A DNA stretch of 57,107 nt from a virus (IMGVR_UViG_3300021407_000002:1-57107), one strand, 5' to 3'; numbered from the stretch's first letter, positions 40,258 through 48,141 are shown. The notes: generated by a model not told the origin, from the letters alone. Made by a program: numbers and translations.

Positions 40258-40361
40258 TGTAAAGTTTCCCGACGCGCAAAAGCAGCCCGGGCCAGTGGGA
40301 CTGACAGGGTTCCGCCGTTTTCAGCCTGGCTGGCGTCCAATGGGGTGTAAAGTCTGCCGAC
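40258..40361. promoter_or_regulatory. Paired TGTAAAGT-CCGAC boxes upstream of the PEP-CTERM gene
   Basis: TGTAAAGTTTCCCGAC at 40258-40273 and TGTAAAGTCTGCCGAC at 40346-40361 match at 14 of 16 positions, 88 bases apart. They lie 65-170 bases upstream of the -24/-12 promoter, the usual distance for an enhancer-binding activator. They resemble the activator boxes (PrsR type) described before PEP-CTERM genes of floc-forming proteobacteria; that likeness is from memory and should be tested. Confidence 0.6.
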
Positions 40362-40364
40362 TCC

Positions 40365-40538
40365 TCAGAACACGCCCAGCAGCGCCGCATAGAGCACCCC
40401 AGCCAGGGCCAGGCACACCAGGCCCACTAGCTGGCAGCTCCACGGTTGATGCGCCCAGGCAGCGTTATAGGGCCAGCGCGGGGACAGCGCGATGATCGCC
40501 ACGATGGCCAGGTTCAACAGTAGAGCACGCTTGATCAT
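40365..40538 (-). CDS. Small two-span membrane protein
   Basis: 57 residues from ATG 40538 (MIKRALLLNLAIVAIIALSP). Two hydrophobic spans, LLLNLAIVAIIALSP and LVGLVCLALAGVLYAALLGV. Directly upstream of the PEP-CTERM promoter. Could be a holin-like or superinfection-related membrane protein; unproven. Confidence 0.65.
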   Translation of the reverse strand: MIKRALLLNLAIVAIIALSPRWPYNAAWAHQPWSCQLVGLVCLALAGVLYAALLGVF

Positions 40539-40569
40539 GTGTGCTTCAAGCAGGCTTCGCGGTCTGGTG

Positions 40570-40782
40570 TCATGGGTGGGGTGCCTGCAATTGGATGACG
40601 ATCGGTTGCGGTGGACGTGGCGGATAAATCCAATCACCGAGACGGCTTGCTGCCGCGATAGCTGCCGCAGCGATCAGGATCATGGCAATTGCTTTGGGGG
40701 TTTCCCAGCGGAGCTGCGTAGTGCGCAGCGCAACGTCCAGGTGCAATAGCTCCCGTTTCAGTCTGTCATCTAAATCGCTCAT
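40570..40782 (-). CDS. Small membrane protein with N-terminal coiled helix
   Basis: 70 residues: charged helix MSDLDDRLKRELLHLDVALR, one span (AIAMILIAAAAIAAASRLG), then a Pro-rich tail YPPRPPQPIV. The layout resembles holin or spanin-accessory proteins of some phages. Start chosen at 40782; upstream in-frame ATGs have no better ribosome site. Confidence 0.65.
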   Translation of the reverse strand: MSDLDDRLKRELLHLDVALRTTQLRWETPKAIAMILIAAAAIAAASRLGDWIYPPRPPQPIVIQLQAPHP

Positions 40783-40858
40783 GTCAAACGAACCCCTGGC
40801 CATCTGCCCGGTGCCCAGGATCGGACTCCGGGGGTGGCCAGGGTAGCAGAGCTGGACG

Positions 40859-40875
40859 CTTGCATCCACTGCAAG
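40859..40875. promoter_or_regulatory. Operator palindrome upstream of the integrase
   Basis: CTTGCATCCACTGCAAG, a perfect CTTGCA/TGCAAG palindrome with 5-bp spacer and further symmetric G/C outside. It lies between the leftward membrane-protein genes and the rightward integrase and could control either. Confidence 0.65.
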
Positions 40876-41066
40876 CGCCCCAGGGGGCAAAAACTATGCA
40901 CCAGGTCACACATGAGCCACGGGCAAGGCTCAAGGACGAGTGCTAAGGCACTCTAAAGGCTCACAAAAATCCCAGACCTGGGCATTGTTCACCACAATAC
41001 CTAGACCAGCCTCAGGCGTCAGTATGCGGAGGGTGTTTGCCTTGCTTTTCTGTAGCTTAGCGGGTA

Positions 41067-41088
41067 ATAGGCTTGCAGGCAATGCAAG
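41067..41088. repeat. 22-bp direct repeat before the integrase, containing an operator palindrome
   Basis: The core CTTGCAGGCAATGCAAG is a perfect CTTGCA-N5-TGCAAG palindrome. The 22 bases are repeated exactly at 42419-42440 near the 3' end of the integrase gene, 1352 bp apart. It could be a regulator or integrase arm-type site. Confidence 0.75.
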
Positions 41089-41155
41089 GAGGCCACGTGC
41101 TACCGCAGCGAAACTATACATCAGTCACACACCAACCCCTCGAAGGAAACCACCC

Positions 41156-42478
41156 GTGAATTCCCATAACAAGTTATCGAAATTATGCAACGGCCTCGAC
41201 GTGCAGCGCGCCAAGGCCATCGACAAGCCGATCACGCTGCGCTTCGGTCATGGCCTGTTCCTCCACGTGACACCAGCCGGCACCAAGTCGTGGCGCTGCC
41301 AGTATCAGTCTGGCGGGCGAAACACCAATCACCACCTCGGGCACTATCTGCCAGACGGGTCCGGCATGTCCTTGGCTGATGCCAGGCTGGCGCGCGCTCA
41401 GGTCCGCAAGACGGTCAAGGATGGCGGTAACCCAGCAGTCGACAAGCTGGCCGACAAGACCGCCAGGCAGAAGGCCGACGCGGCCACGTTCGAGAGTATC
41501 GCCCTCGCCTGGCACGAAGCATGCGCGCGGAGATGGTCAGAAGGCTTCGCGGACCACGTTATGCTGCGGTTGCGCAAGCATGTGTTTCCGGTGCTGGGCA
41601 AGCTGCCGGTCGCGCGATTCTCGTTCAAGCACGCTGAGCACCTGCTCGCTAGCGTGCTCAGTGTTGCCCCAGCTCAGGCCGTGCATGTGAAGCAACACAT
41701 GAGCGGGGTGCTGGACTATGCCCGCATTCAAGGACTGGTGCCGTTCAATCCTTTACGCGACGGCGCCAGCAGGTTCCTGCCAAAGCGTGACCGTGGCGCT
41801 GAGCAGCACCAGCCCAGGGCCGAGACCATCGAGGCAGCGCGCGCAGTCCTGCGAGCAGTCGAGACCAGCCAGGCGGGCGCGACCGTCAAGCTGATGCATC
41901 GGTTGATGGCACTCACCGCATTGCGCAAGAATGAAATGATCGGCGCGCGCTGGGATGAATTCAGCTTCGGCTTGTGGACCATCCCCTGGCAACGCATGAA
42001 AGCCAAGCGCGACCACCTGGTGCCGCTATCGCCACAGGCTGAGGAAGTGGTCGCGGCGGCGCGGATGCTCGCCAAGACACTCAATCGATCGAACGATCTG
42101 GTATTTCCGAGCTTGGAAACTGGCCTCGCCCAGAACCGCAACACGATCAACGATTGCATGGGGCGGGCACTGGTGCGCAACGGCATGGCCAGCAATGCCC
42201 ACGTGCCGCACGGCTGGCGCGGGACCTTCTCGACCATCATGAACGATCGCTACCCAGTCGGCGGTTATGACCGGCTGATTGAGATGAACCTCGCACACCA
42301 GGTCCAAGGCGTGACGGCAGCGAGCTATAACTCTGCTGAGCACGTGCCATCGCGCCGCGCGCTGTTCTGCGAGTGGGCGGACCTGCTGCTGGTCGGCGCG
42401 CAAGATGCTTTCACGCTCATAGGCTTGCAGGCAATGCAAGTGACCGATAACGTCGTAACGCTCAGGGAGGCCGCATAA
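41156..42478 (+). CDS. int: Tyrosine integrase (P4-type)
   Basis: 440 residues from GTG 41156 with AAGGA upstream. N-terminal arm-binding domain of the DUF4102 type (FGHGLFLHVTPAGTKSWRCQ, then GGRNTNHHLGHY, SLADARLARAQVRK), a SAM-like core-binding domain, and the catalytic domain: R257 (MALTALRKNEMIGARWDEF), Lys near 282, H352-x-x-R355 (PHGWRGTF), H381 (LAHQ) and the nucleophile Y391 (TAASYN). It inserts the phage into the host chromosome. The frame extends upstream but lacks a ribosome site there. Confidence 0.93.
   Translation: MNSHNKLSKLCNGLDVQRAKAIDKPITLRFGHGLFLHVTPAGTKSWRCQYQSGGRNTNHHLGHYLPDGSGMSLADARLARAQVRKTVKDGGNPAVDKLADKTARQKADAATFESIALAWHEACARRWSEGFADHVMLRLRKHVFPVLGKLPVARFSFKHAEHLLASVLSVAPAQAVHVKQHMSGVLDYARIQGLVPFNPLRDGASRFLPKRDRGAEQHQPRAETIEAARAVLRAVETSQAGATVKLMHRLMALTALRKNEMIGARWDEFSFGLWTIPWQRMKAKRDHLVPLSPQAEEVVAAARMLAKTLNRSNDLVFPSLETGLAQNRNTINDCMGRALVRNGMASNAHVPHGWRGTFSTIMNDRYPVGGYDRLIEMNLAHQVQGVTAASYNSAEHVPSRRALFCEWADLLLVGAQDAFTLIGLQAMQVTDNVVTLREAA
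42419..42440. repeat. 22-bp direct repeat in the 3' end of the integrase gene
   Basis: Exact copy of 41067-41088, including the palindrome CTTGCAGGCAATGCAAG. It lies in codons for IGLQAMQ, 38 bases before the stop. The pair encloses nearly the whole integrase gene. Confidence 0.75.
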
Positions 42479-42783
42479 TGTCACTAATCACCAATGAATT
42501 CCGCGCAGCAGTCGAGGCGAAAGCCCACGTCTTCTACATCGACAAGGTAATGTGCCAGCGGTGGAACGCCCACCGCCAGCCTAACCAGCCTCGGCTGCTG
42601 ACGGGCTGGTGCTGGGAAGCCAAGCGATCAAAGGACGATTACCGCACCGGGATCAAAACACCCACAGGTGCATATATCGATGCTTGGTATGCCCTGGTGC
42701 TGCATGAGGCACCCCCGCGCATAGGTCGCTCAGCCGCACGCCTGCGCGTCGTGGCCGATAGCTCGCAGGGGGTGGCGGCATGA
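42478..42783 (+). CDS. Hypothetical protein downstream of the integrase
   Basis: 101 residues; start overlaps the integrase stop (TAATG). Trp/Tyr-rich centre: KVMCQRWNAHRQPNQPRLLT, GWCWEAKRSKDDYRTG. Next stop overlaps the HTH gene by 4 nt. Function unknown. Confidence 0.72.
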   Translation: MSLITNEFRAAVEAKAHVFYIDKVMCQRWNAHRQPNQPRLLTGWCWEAKRSKDDYRTGIKTPTGAYIDAWYALVLHEAPPRIGRSAARLRVVADSSQGVAA

Positions 42784-43307
42784 CCCAGGGGATGAGAGGA
42801 ACGGCCCGCAAGCCGTCCCCGAAGCAGATTGCCAAGTATGGCCACATCGCCGTGGTGATCCGTCGTGAGCTGGACCGACGCAAGTGGTCAGTGCCGGACC
42901 TTAGTCAAAAGCTCGGCCTAAAACGCACGTCGGCGACGGCATACCATTGGGCGCTCGGCCTGGGAGCACCCACCCCCGAATATCGTGCCAAGATGGCCCA
43001 CCTGCTCGGCATACCGGAAACAGACTTGATCGCTCGACCGCTCGACCAGGAACACTTGCCGGTCGTGGCCGCCCCAACGCACCCAACGGTCGTGCAGGTC
43101 CCTACGCATCCCACGGTCGCGATGGGTAAGCAGGTGCTGCGCGCAGCAGGGCTGGCAGGCGACGTGCTGGGGTTCAGCGTTGGCACTGATGGTATGGCCA
43201 GGCTGCGGCTCGACGTCACCCTGCCTCTCGACCAGGCGGCCCCCCTGCTGCGGGTGCTGCTTGACGCTGGGGTCGTCCTGGGGAGGGTCCAGAACGATGG
43301 CGAGTGA
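42780..43307 (+). CDS. HTH-domain protein
   Basis: 175 residues. Residues 15-80 form an XRE-like HTH (GHIAVVIRRELDRRKWSVPD, LSQKLGLKRTSATAYHWALG). A linker with a duplicated PTHPTV follows, then a C-terminal alpha/beta domain (LGFSVGTDGMARLRLDVTLP). Possible second regulator of lysogeny or of the cargo genes. Confidence 0.78.
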   Translation: MTQGMRGTARKPSPKQIAKYGHIAVVIRRELDRRKWSVPDLSQKLGLKRTSATAYHWALGLGAPTPEYRAKMAHLLGIPETDLIARPLDQEHLPVVAAPTHPTVVQVPTHPTVAMGKQVLRAAGLAGDVLGFSVGTDGMARLRLDVTLPLDQAAPLLRVLLDAGVVLGRVQNDGE

Positions 43308-43512
43308 CATGCTGGACCAAGTGACGCTGGACTATGCGGCGGCTCACATTAAGGCCAGGGCAGAAGCAGAACGGCTCATGCGGGATAGTGCCCGCAGGGG
43401 TGGGCAACTGGACCTGTCGCAAGCCCACGGTGATCGGGCGGCTGCCTTGGATGAGGCGGCCGCCGCTGTTCTCCTGCTGGCCAGTGTCGAGGCGTGCGAT
43501 GCTGGCCGATGA
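43297..43512 (+). CDS. Small hypothetical helical protein
   Basis: 71 residues from ATG 43297, GGGAGGG upstream. Ala-rich helices (MASDMLDQVTLDYAAAHIKA). It overlaps the HTH gene by 11 bases and the next gene by 14. Function unknown. Confidence 0.65.
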   Translation: MASDMLDQVTLDYAAAHIKARAEAERLMRDSARRGGQLDLSQAHGDRAAALDEAAAAVLLLASVEACDAGR

Positions 43513-44488
43513 GCTGCTAAACCAAGCCGGAACGCAGGACGATCAGATTTTTGGCGGGGCGTTCACTGAGCTGGCCAAAGCGCTGCGGCACGCACAGCGG
43601 TTCGATTTTTCGCCAGACGTGATGCGGTCGGCCTTTACCGTCGCGCACTCACCGATCCCCGGGCAGCTCCGCGCCCTGCCCCTGACGAAACTGCCGTTCC
43701 GGCTGTGCTGGTTCGAATGGCCTGGCGGCTTTTCTGGCGACCCTTCCGCGCGGACTGATTGTTACGCTCCGGTGCCCAAGCGCCTCGGTGCCCTGGTCGA
43801 GACTGATGAAAGTATGCAACGCGGCGCGATGGTCTATGCCTGGCTGCATCCTGACCAGGGTGCGAACATCTGCCCGATCGCGGTGACCTTCGACTGGCGG
43901 CCCGAACCAGCACCCCTGCCGGATCTCAGCCATGCTGACCTATGGGGCAAAGGTATGTCCGATCAATGGTGGCGGGAACAGGCGCTGCTATTCCCGCGCC
44001 TTCGTGGTGCCATGCCAGGCGACGTGATGGATGACCACCGGCGCTTCGGGCTGGTCATCAACCCAATGATGAAGCGGTTTATGGATTATGCCGTGTCTCA
44101 CGCTCATGGCGGTTACGAAAAGCTACTCAATGCCGCGATGGAGGACGTTAAAGGCGAACCTGTCCTGCTGCGGGCGGCGCTCATGCTGCTGAACTCCCGC
44201 AACCTCGCGATGCGTGAATTCCACCCTGTGCAGCCGCGCCTAAACGCTGCCAGGGCACGCCGCGGCAAGGCCCCGCTATTGCCCTACACCCACGTTCGCA
44301 TAGCGCTGACGCGAGCCCTGGGCGAGCGGGCGGGCATGGCTGCTGACCCTCGCGCGCCGGCCAGGCTCCACCTGGTGCGCGGGCACTTCAAAATTCGAGC
44401 TGGTGGAATTTTCTGGTGGGCACCCCATGCCAGGGGTCACGCGACCCAGGGTGAGGTTCGCACCCAGCACCACAGCGTGGCAGTATGA
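43499..44488 (+). CDS. Conserved phage protein of unknown function
   Basis: 329 residues from ATG 43499. Reads LPFRLCWFEWPGGFSGD, VFDW-like strand AVTFDWRPEPAPLPDL, NAARARRGKAPLLPYTHVRI, and a conserved end HLVRGHFKIRAGGIFWWAPH followed by ARGHA. The last motif recurs in many prophage proteins annotated as hypothetical. The Arg/His-rich end could bind nucleic acid. No catalytic set recognised. Confidence 0.8.
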   Translation: MLADELLNQAGTQDDQIFGGAFTELAKALRHAQRFDFSPDVMRSAFTVAHSPIPGQLRALPLTKLPFRLCWFEWPGGFSGDPSARTDCYAPVPKRLGALVETDESMQRGAMVYAWLHPDQGANICPIAVTFDWRPEPAPLPDLSHADLWGKGMSDQWWREQALLFPRLRGAMPGDVMDDHRRFGLVINPMMKRFMDYAVSHAHGGYEKLLNAAMEDVKGEPVLLRAALMLLNSRNLAMREFHPVQPRLNAARARRGKAPLLPYTHVRIALTRALGERAGMAADPRAPARLHLVRGHFKIRAGGIFWWAPHARGHATQGEVRTQHHSVAV

Positions 44489-44769
44489 GCGCCAACCCGA
44501 TCATGATCCCACATTGTGGCTACATGGCGCGGCTGCATTGGCGACTGCGCGAGCGCCTTCCGATGTGGGTGGTCTACCGACCGACGACGCGCGAGTATCC
44601 TGGCAGGTGGGTGGCGCGGATGCATGTCACCCTGCCAGAGCCTAAGCCTACCCGGTTCGTGCTCATCCACGACACTCTTGCGGAATTGCGTGAGCTGCTG
44701 CCGTTGGGCTTAACGCAGCTCGCTCGCGCCCCAGCAGACGTGCCTGAGATCGAGGAAACCTGGTTGTAG
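44485..44769 (+). CDS. Small hypothetical protein, last of the integrase operon
   Basis: 94 residues (YMARLHWRLRERLPMWVVYR, then VARMHVTLPEPKPTRFVLIH). ATGA overlap with the gene before it. Followed by a strong hairpin. Function unknown. Confidence 0.72.
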   Translation: MSANPIMIPHCGYMARLHWRLRERLPMWVVYRPTTREYPGRWVARMHVTLPEPKPTRFVLIHDTLAELRELLPLGLTQLARAPADVPEIEETWL

Positions 44770-44838
44770 CCAGGACAGCCCCCTGGCCTCGCTACAGGCC
44801 ACCAGGGCCAGGCCAGGGGCAACCAGCCAGGCGAGACA

Positions 44839-44873
44839 CCCGACAGCCCTGCAGCGATCCCAGGGCCGTCGGG
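44839..44873. terminator. Hairpin between convergent operons
   Basis: CCCGAC-A-GCCCTG, loop CAGCGATCC, CAGGGC-C-GTCGGG: two 6-bp GC stems with one mismatch. It lies between the rightward integrase operon (ends 44769) and the leftward late operon (ends 44891). No clear T tract, so efficiency is uncertain. Confidence 0.7.
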
Positions 44874-44890
44874 CAACCTCGTCTAGCCGT

Positions 44891-45349
44891 TTAGCGGCGG
44901 CGCGTCGGGTCTACTTCCGGCCCTTGTGGCCGTTCCGGCAGGTGGATCGCGTTCAGGTCCACGACCACCCAGCGCCAACCATACTCCGGGATCCGGCAGG
45001 CAGCGAAGAACAGGCGCTTCGGCAACGGCTGGCCAGGCCCTGGCGGTGGCAGTGACGGGCCAGCTCCACCACCTGGTGGACGGATCGGCGGCCAGACCTC
45101 GCCGGGTTCCCAGGGACGCTCGCCACCTGGTGGCACCGGGAAGATCGGGAAGTCCGGACCTTCCAGCGGCGGCCAGACGCCGGGCGGGTCGGGCATATCG
45201 GGCGGCTCGACTTCCGGCCCCTCACCCTCGGGCAGGCCCCACTCGGGAGTCTGGTCCTCTTCCTCACCTGGCAGGCCCTGGTCGGGCCGATGCCCGTGGC
45301 GGCGGACTTTGCGCAGGCGAACGAAGCCGGCAATGCGAGCTAGTGGCAT
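44891..45349 (-). CDS. Proline-rich hypothetical protein
   Basis: 152 residues from ATG 45349 with AAGGGA upstream. The middle (residues 35-110) is dominated by Pro/Gly/Glu, with short repeats such as GPDFPIFPVPPGG and PPIRPPGGGAG. The end is a small domain (FFAACRIPEYGWRWVVVDLN). Last gene of the late operon, after the lysin. No family recognised. Confidence 0.72.
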   Translation of the reverse strand: MPLARIAGFVRLRKVRRHGHRPDQGLPGEEEDQTPEWGLPEGEGPEVEPPDMPDPPGVWPPLEGPDFPIFPVPPGGERPWEPGEVWPPIRPPGGGAGPSLPPPGPGQPLPKRLFFAACRIPEYGWRWVVVDLNAIHLPERPQGPEVDPTRRR

Positions 45350-45496
45350 GGCGATGGTCCCTTTCACTGATGGAGTTTTGTGCTTGCAGATGCCGTAAGA
45401 AAGGCCGACTCGGCCGGCATCGATCCCCATCAACACCGATCACGGCGGGAACGCAAGTCCGCAGGAAACCTCGGGCGCTTTGCAGTCATCGATCTG
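45350..45496. other. Short intergenic stretch between lysin and proline-rich genes
   Basis: 147 bases. A CTTGCAGATGCCGTAAG at 45383 resembles the operator family with two mismatches. No gene or clear terminator found. Confidence 0.35.
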
Positions 45497-45895
45497 TCAC
45501 GCCGCCACCCTTGCTGCCTCGGGATCAGCGGTCTCAATTGCATAGAATGCATCCCCGTCATTGACCGCCTGGCCAGCACCGCCGCGAAAGCGGATCGTTC
45601 GCATCTGCACAACGTGGCCCACCCACTGATCCCAGACCAGCAAGCCGACAGGATCAGCGCCGACCAGAATCGCTGCATGGGAGCGGCCCGAGGTATCGTT
45701 TTCATACCTGCCACCAGCATCGAAGGTCGCAATCGCGGTGCCGATCGGCAGGCCGCCATCGCGTGCCCTGGCCCCGCGCCGCCAGGTGGAAGTGTGCCCC
45801 AGCCCGCTCGCTTCACGGACATAGGCAACGCAATGACCATTGCCCACGACCTGGCCGCGATAGGATGCTGCGTTGGTGGCGATCCATTGTTGCAT
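45497..45895 (-). CDS. CHAP/NlpC-like cysteine peptidase, probable endolysin (BPSL0067 family)
   Basis: 132 residues. Cys22 in VVGNGHCVAYVREASG and His73 in SGRSHAAILVG give the Cys-His pair of papain-like amidases. TAIATFDAGGRYEND and LLVWDQWVGHVVQMRTIRF are typical of the BPSL0067 family. No signal peptide, so export would need a holin. Placed directly after the terminase, it is the best lysin candidate of the genome. Confidence 0.78.
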   Translation of the reverse strand: MQQWIATNAASYRGQVVGNGHCVAYVREASGLGHTSTWRRGARARDGGLPIGTAIATFDAGGRYENDTSGRSHAAILVGADPVGLLVWDQWVGHVVQMRTIRFRGGAGQAVNDGDAFYAIETADPEAARVAA

Positions 45896-45913
45896 TGTCG
45901 TGTCCTTCCGTTA

Positions 45914-47617
45914 TCAAAACACCAGCAGATCGCGATCCGTATAGATATAACCTCCGCCATCCTTCTCGTGTGCTATTGACACGCCCAGCGCGATGATCGT
46001 TGCAATGGCACAGTCGATTTTTTTCTCCACCGACTCCTTGCGGGGATACACGTTCGATCTCGCGTCGTAGTGCCCAACGACGTTGCCGATGCACCAGGCC
46101 AGCACCGGATCCCCAGTGTGCATGATGCGGCGCTCACGCATCAGCGCATCGAGCAGCTTGGTCGGCTCGGAAAAATTAAGAGTAGAGCTGCGGTATTCCT
46201 GCATCGGGAAGCCCTCATTGCGGAGGCGCTGGGATAGCTGCATGATCATATACGGGTCGTAACCACAGGCCCGCATGTCATACTCAGCAGCAGCAGCCCG
46301 CAACCAATCTTCCACCGCCTCGAAATCAGTGGTCTCGCCTTGCGTCACGGTGAGCATGCCCGCGTCCGCCCACTGCACATAAAGCGGATTGCGCTCAGGG
46401 TCGACCGCCGCATCAGGCAGGAATGCATTCGAGAACACTGCATAGCTCGTCTTGTCAGTCTCAGCATCGTAACGCGGAAAGATCAATACAGCAGCGGCAA
46501 TATCGACCCGCGTCGCCATGTCGATCGCTGCAAAGCATGGCTCGCCCTTGAAGTCTGCCAGGCGCAGAGCTGGACTAGCGCACGCCTCCCATGCACCAGT
46601 GTCGAATAATGCATTGTTGGCACTCACCCATGCATTCAGGTGGCGCGTTTTGAAAGCTGCCTGCAAGGCCGGCGAGGCCAGTGCCTGGCGGGCCAGCGCG
46701 TGCAGAGCATCCGGCTGCACCAGCTCACCCCAGCCTGGGTTTGCCTTCTGCCAGGTCTCTTCGGACCATGGGTCGTCGTCAGGGTCCGCGTCGTATATGC
46801 ACCCGAAAAAATGGTCATCGTTCAAGATGCCGCCGAGAACCTGCTCGGTATAGTTCCAGACCTGGCGGCCGACGCCGGTAGCATTGTCCGTCGCGGTGCT
46901 GATGGAGATTAGCAGCGGCTGCAATCTTTTGCCGGTGGCAGTGATCAGCACGTCATAGATAGCTGATGAGCGGTGAGACCCGATCTCGTCCAGCACGGCG
47001 AAATGCACGTTCAGGCCATCCAATGCCTTGGCGTGGGCACTGAGCGCGCGGAACGATGAGCCGGTGCGGGCTTGTGAGACCGTGTGAGCATTGACCTGCA
47101 CGCCGTAGTGCCGGCGAAACTCGGGATTCTTCTCGGTCATCACCTTAGCCATGTCCAGCGCGATCGTTGCCTGCGACCGCGAGACTGCTGCCGAGTAGCC
47201 TTCAGCTCCACCCTCGGCCTCGGTGAACGTTACGAACAGGGCAAGCACTGCCGCGAGGGTCGTCTTGCCATTGCCCCGCGCAATCCAGATTGATGCCTGG
47301 CGGAACCTCCGTGCCCCGGTCGCGCGGTCCACAAACCCGAATAGGTTGATGAGTAACCATTTCTCGAAAGGCAACAACGTGATCCGCTCACCTGCCTTCG
47401 GTCCTTTGACGTTGACCATCAGGTGAGCGAAGACGATGGGTGCCTGGGCGCGTTTGGGATCGAACACCCACTCGCTATCGGGCTGCCTGGCTCGCTGCAG
47501 GTCGTCCAGGAACCGGCTGCAAGCCTGCCTGGCCTTCTTGCCTGCCTTGGTGCGACCACTGGCCACAGCGCGCGCGTAGGCGATCCCCTCGGTGACCACA
47601 TCGGGCAGCTTGATCAA
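45914..47617 (-). CDS. terL: Terminase large subunit
   Basis: 567 residues from TTG 47617, whose TTGA overlaps the small-subunit stop; GGAGG lies 5-9 bases before it. The ATPase domain has Walker A ARGNGKTT (113-120) and Walker B FAVLDEIG (206-213). The nuclease domain has AAIDMATRVDIAA (Asp near 366) and CGYDPYMIMQLSQ. HK97/P27-associated type, consistent with cos packaging. It docks on the portal to package DNA. Confidence 0.95.
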   Translation of the reverse strand: MIKLPDVVTEGIAYARAVASGRTKAGKKARQACSRFLDDLQRARQPDSEWVFDPKRAQAPIVFAHLMVNVKGPKAGERITLLPFEKWLLINLFGFVDRATGARRFRQASIWIARGNGKTTLAAVLALFVTFTEAEGGAEGYSAAVSRSQATIALDMAKVMTEKNPEFRRHYGVQVNAHTVSQARTGSSFRALSAHAKALDGLNVHFAVLDEIGSHRSSAIYDVLITATGKRLQPLLISISTATDNATGVGRQVWNYTEQVLGGILNDDHFFGCIYDADPDDDPWSEETWQKANPGWGELVQPDALHALARQALASPALQAAFKTRHLNAWVSANNALFDTGAWEACASPALRLADFKGEPCFAAIDMATRVDIAAAVLIFPRYDAETDKTSYAVFSNAFLPDAAVDPERNPLYVQWADAGMLTVTQGETTDFEAVEDWLRAAAAEYDMRACGYDPYMIMQLSQRLRNEGFPMQEYRSSTLNFSEPTKLLDALMRERRIMHTGDPVLAWCIGNVVGHYDARSNVYPRKESVEKKIDCAIATIIALGVSIAHEKDGGGYIYTDRDLLVF

Positions 47618-48141
47618 TCTTTCCTCCCGCCCTCGACGACCCGCAGGCTGCGAAGCAGCTCCCACCCGGTGCCGGGGTCCGCGTCCTCGTCCCTCGCATC
47701 AGGCACCTTGAATCGCGCACGGGCTGACGGGGTGAAACCCATCTCACCTTGCAGGTTGCGCATGATCAGCACGCAATGGTTGATGACCCGGAGATAGGGC
47801 GAGAGGCCGGGACCATCCTTGCGCTTGACCAGGAACGGCAACGGCTGGCCCTCGTCCAGTTTACGTTGCGCGACCACTGCCTTGGCGTGCCGGTCCACGA
47901 CCTCGATGTAGTTGGCAAACACCACCCAGTCGATGCGGCGCAGCAGATCGCGCGGCGCGTCCAACAGTATCTCGGCCCACAGCTCCCGCTGCGCGGCCGT
48001 CATCCATTCCGGCGCTGGCTTGTGGGCCAGGTCGCCGACAGCCTCCGGGTCGGCGCGGTTGCCATGCCGGCACGGCTGCAATGTCCCTTGCAGTTTCAGC
48101 ACGGCGGTCGGCTTCGGGTGCGGCCCCCCTTTGCGAGCCAT
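47614..48141 (-). CDS. terS: Terminase small subunit (P27 family)
   Basis: 175 residues beginning MARKGGPHPKPTAVLKLQGT, then PAPEWMTAAQRELWAEILLD, IDWVVFANYIEVVDRHAKA and LIMRNLQGEMGFTPSARAR, the P27 pattern. It recognises the packaging site. HNH nuclease gene and a non-coding gap lie just upstream. Confidence 0.94.
   Translation of the reverse strand: MARKGGPHPKPTAVLKLQGTLQPCRHGNRADPEAVGDLAHKPAPEWMTAAQRELWAEILLDAPRDLLRRIDWVVFANYIEVVDRHAKAVVAQRKLDEGQPLPFLVKRKDGPGLSPYLRVINHCVLIMRNLQGEMGFTPSARARFKVPDARDEDADPGTGWELLRSLRVVEGGRKD

Larger units (their letters stand above)
40783..41155. other. Non-coding stretch before the integrase, possible attP region
   Basis: 373 bases without a convincing gene. 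Contents: operator palindrome 40859-40875; repeated GAGCC/GGCTC arms (40914-40960); a perfect hairpin GAGTGC-TAAG-GCACTC (40938-40953); a CCCAGACCTGGG inverted repeat (40972-40983); and the second palindrome at 41072-41088. No tRNA-like sequence is visible. Inverted arms next to the integrase suggest arm sites or attP (inference). Confidence 0.45.

Noticed and set aside
45383-45399. Further member of the operator family (CTTGCAGATGCCGTAAG)
   Set aside because: Two mismatches in one half-site and no promoter-like context; listed only as a note in the intergenic entry.
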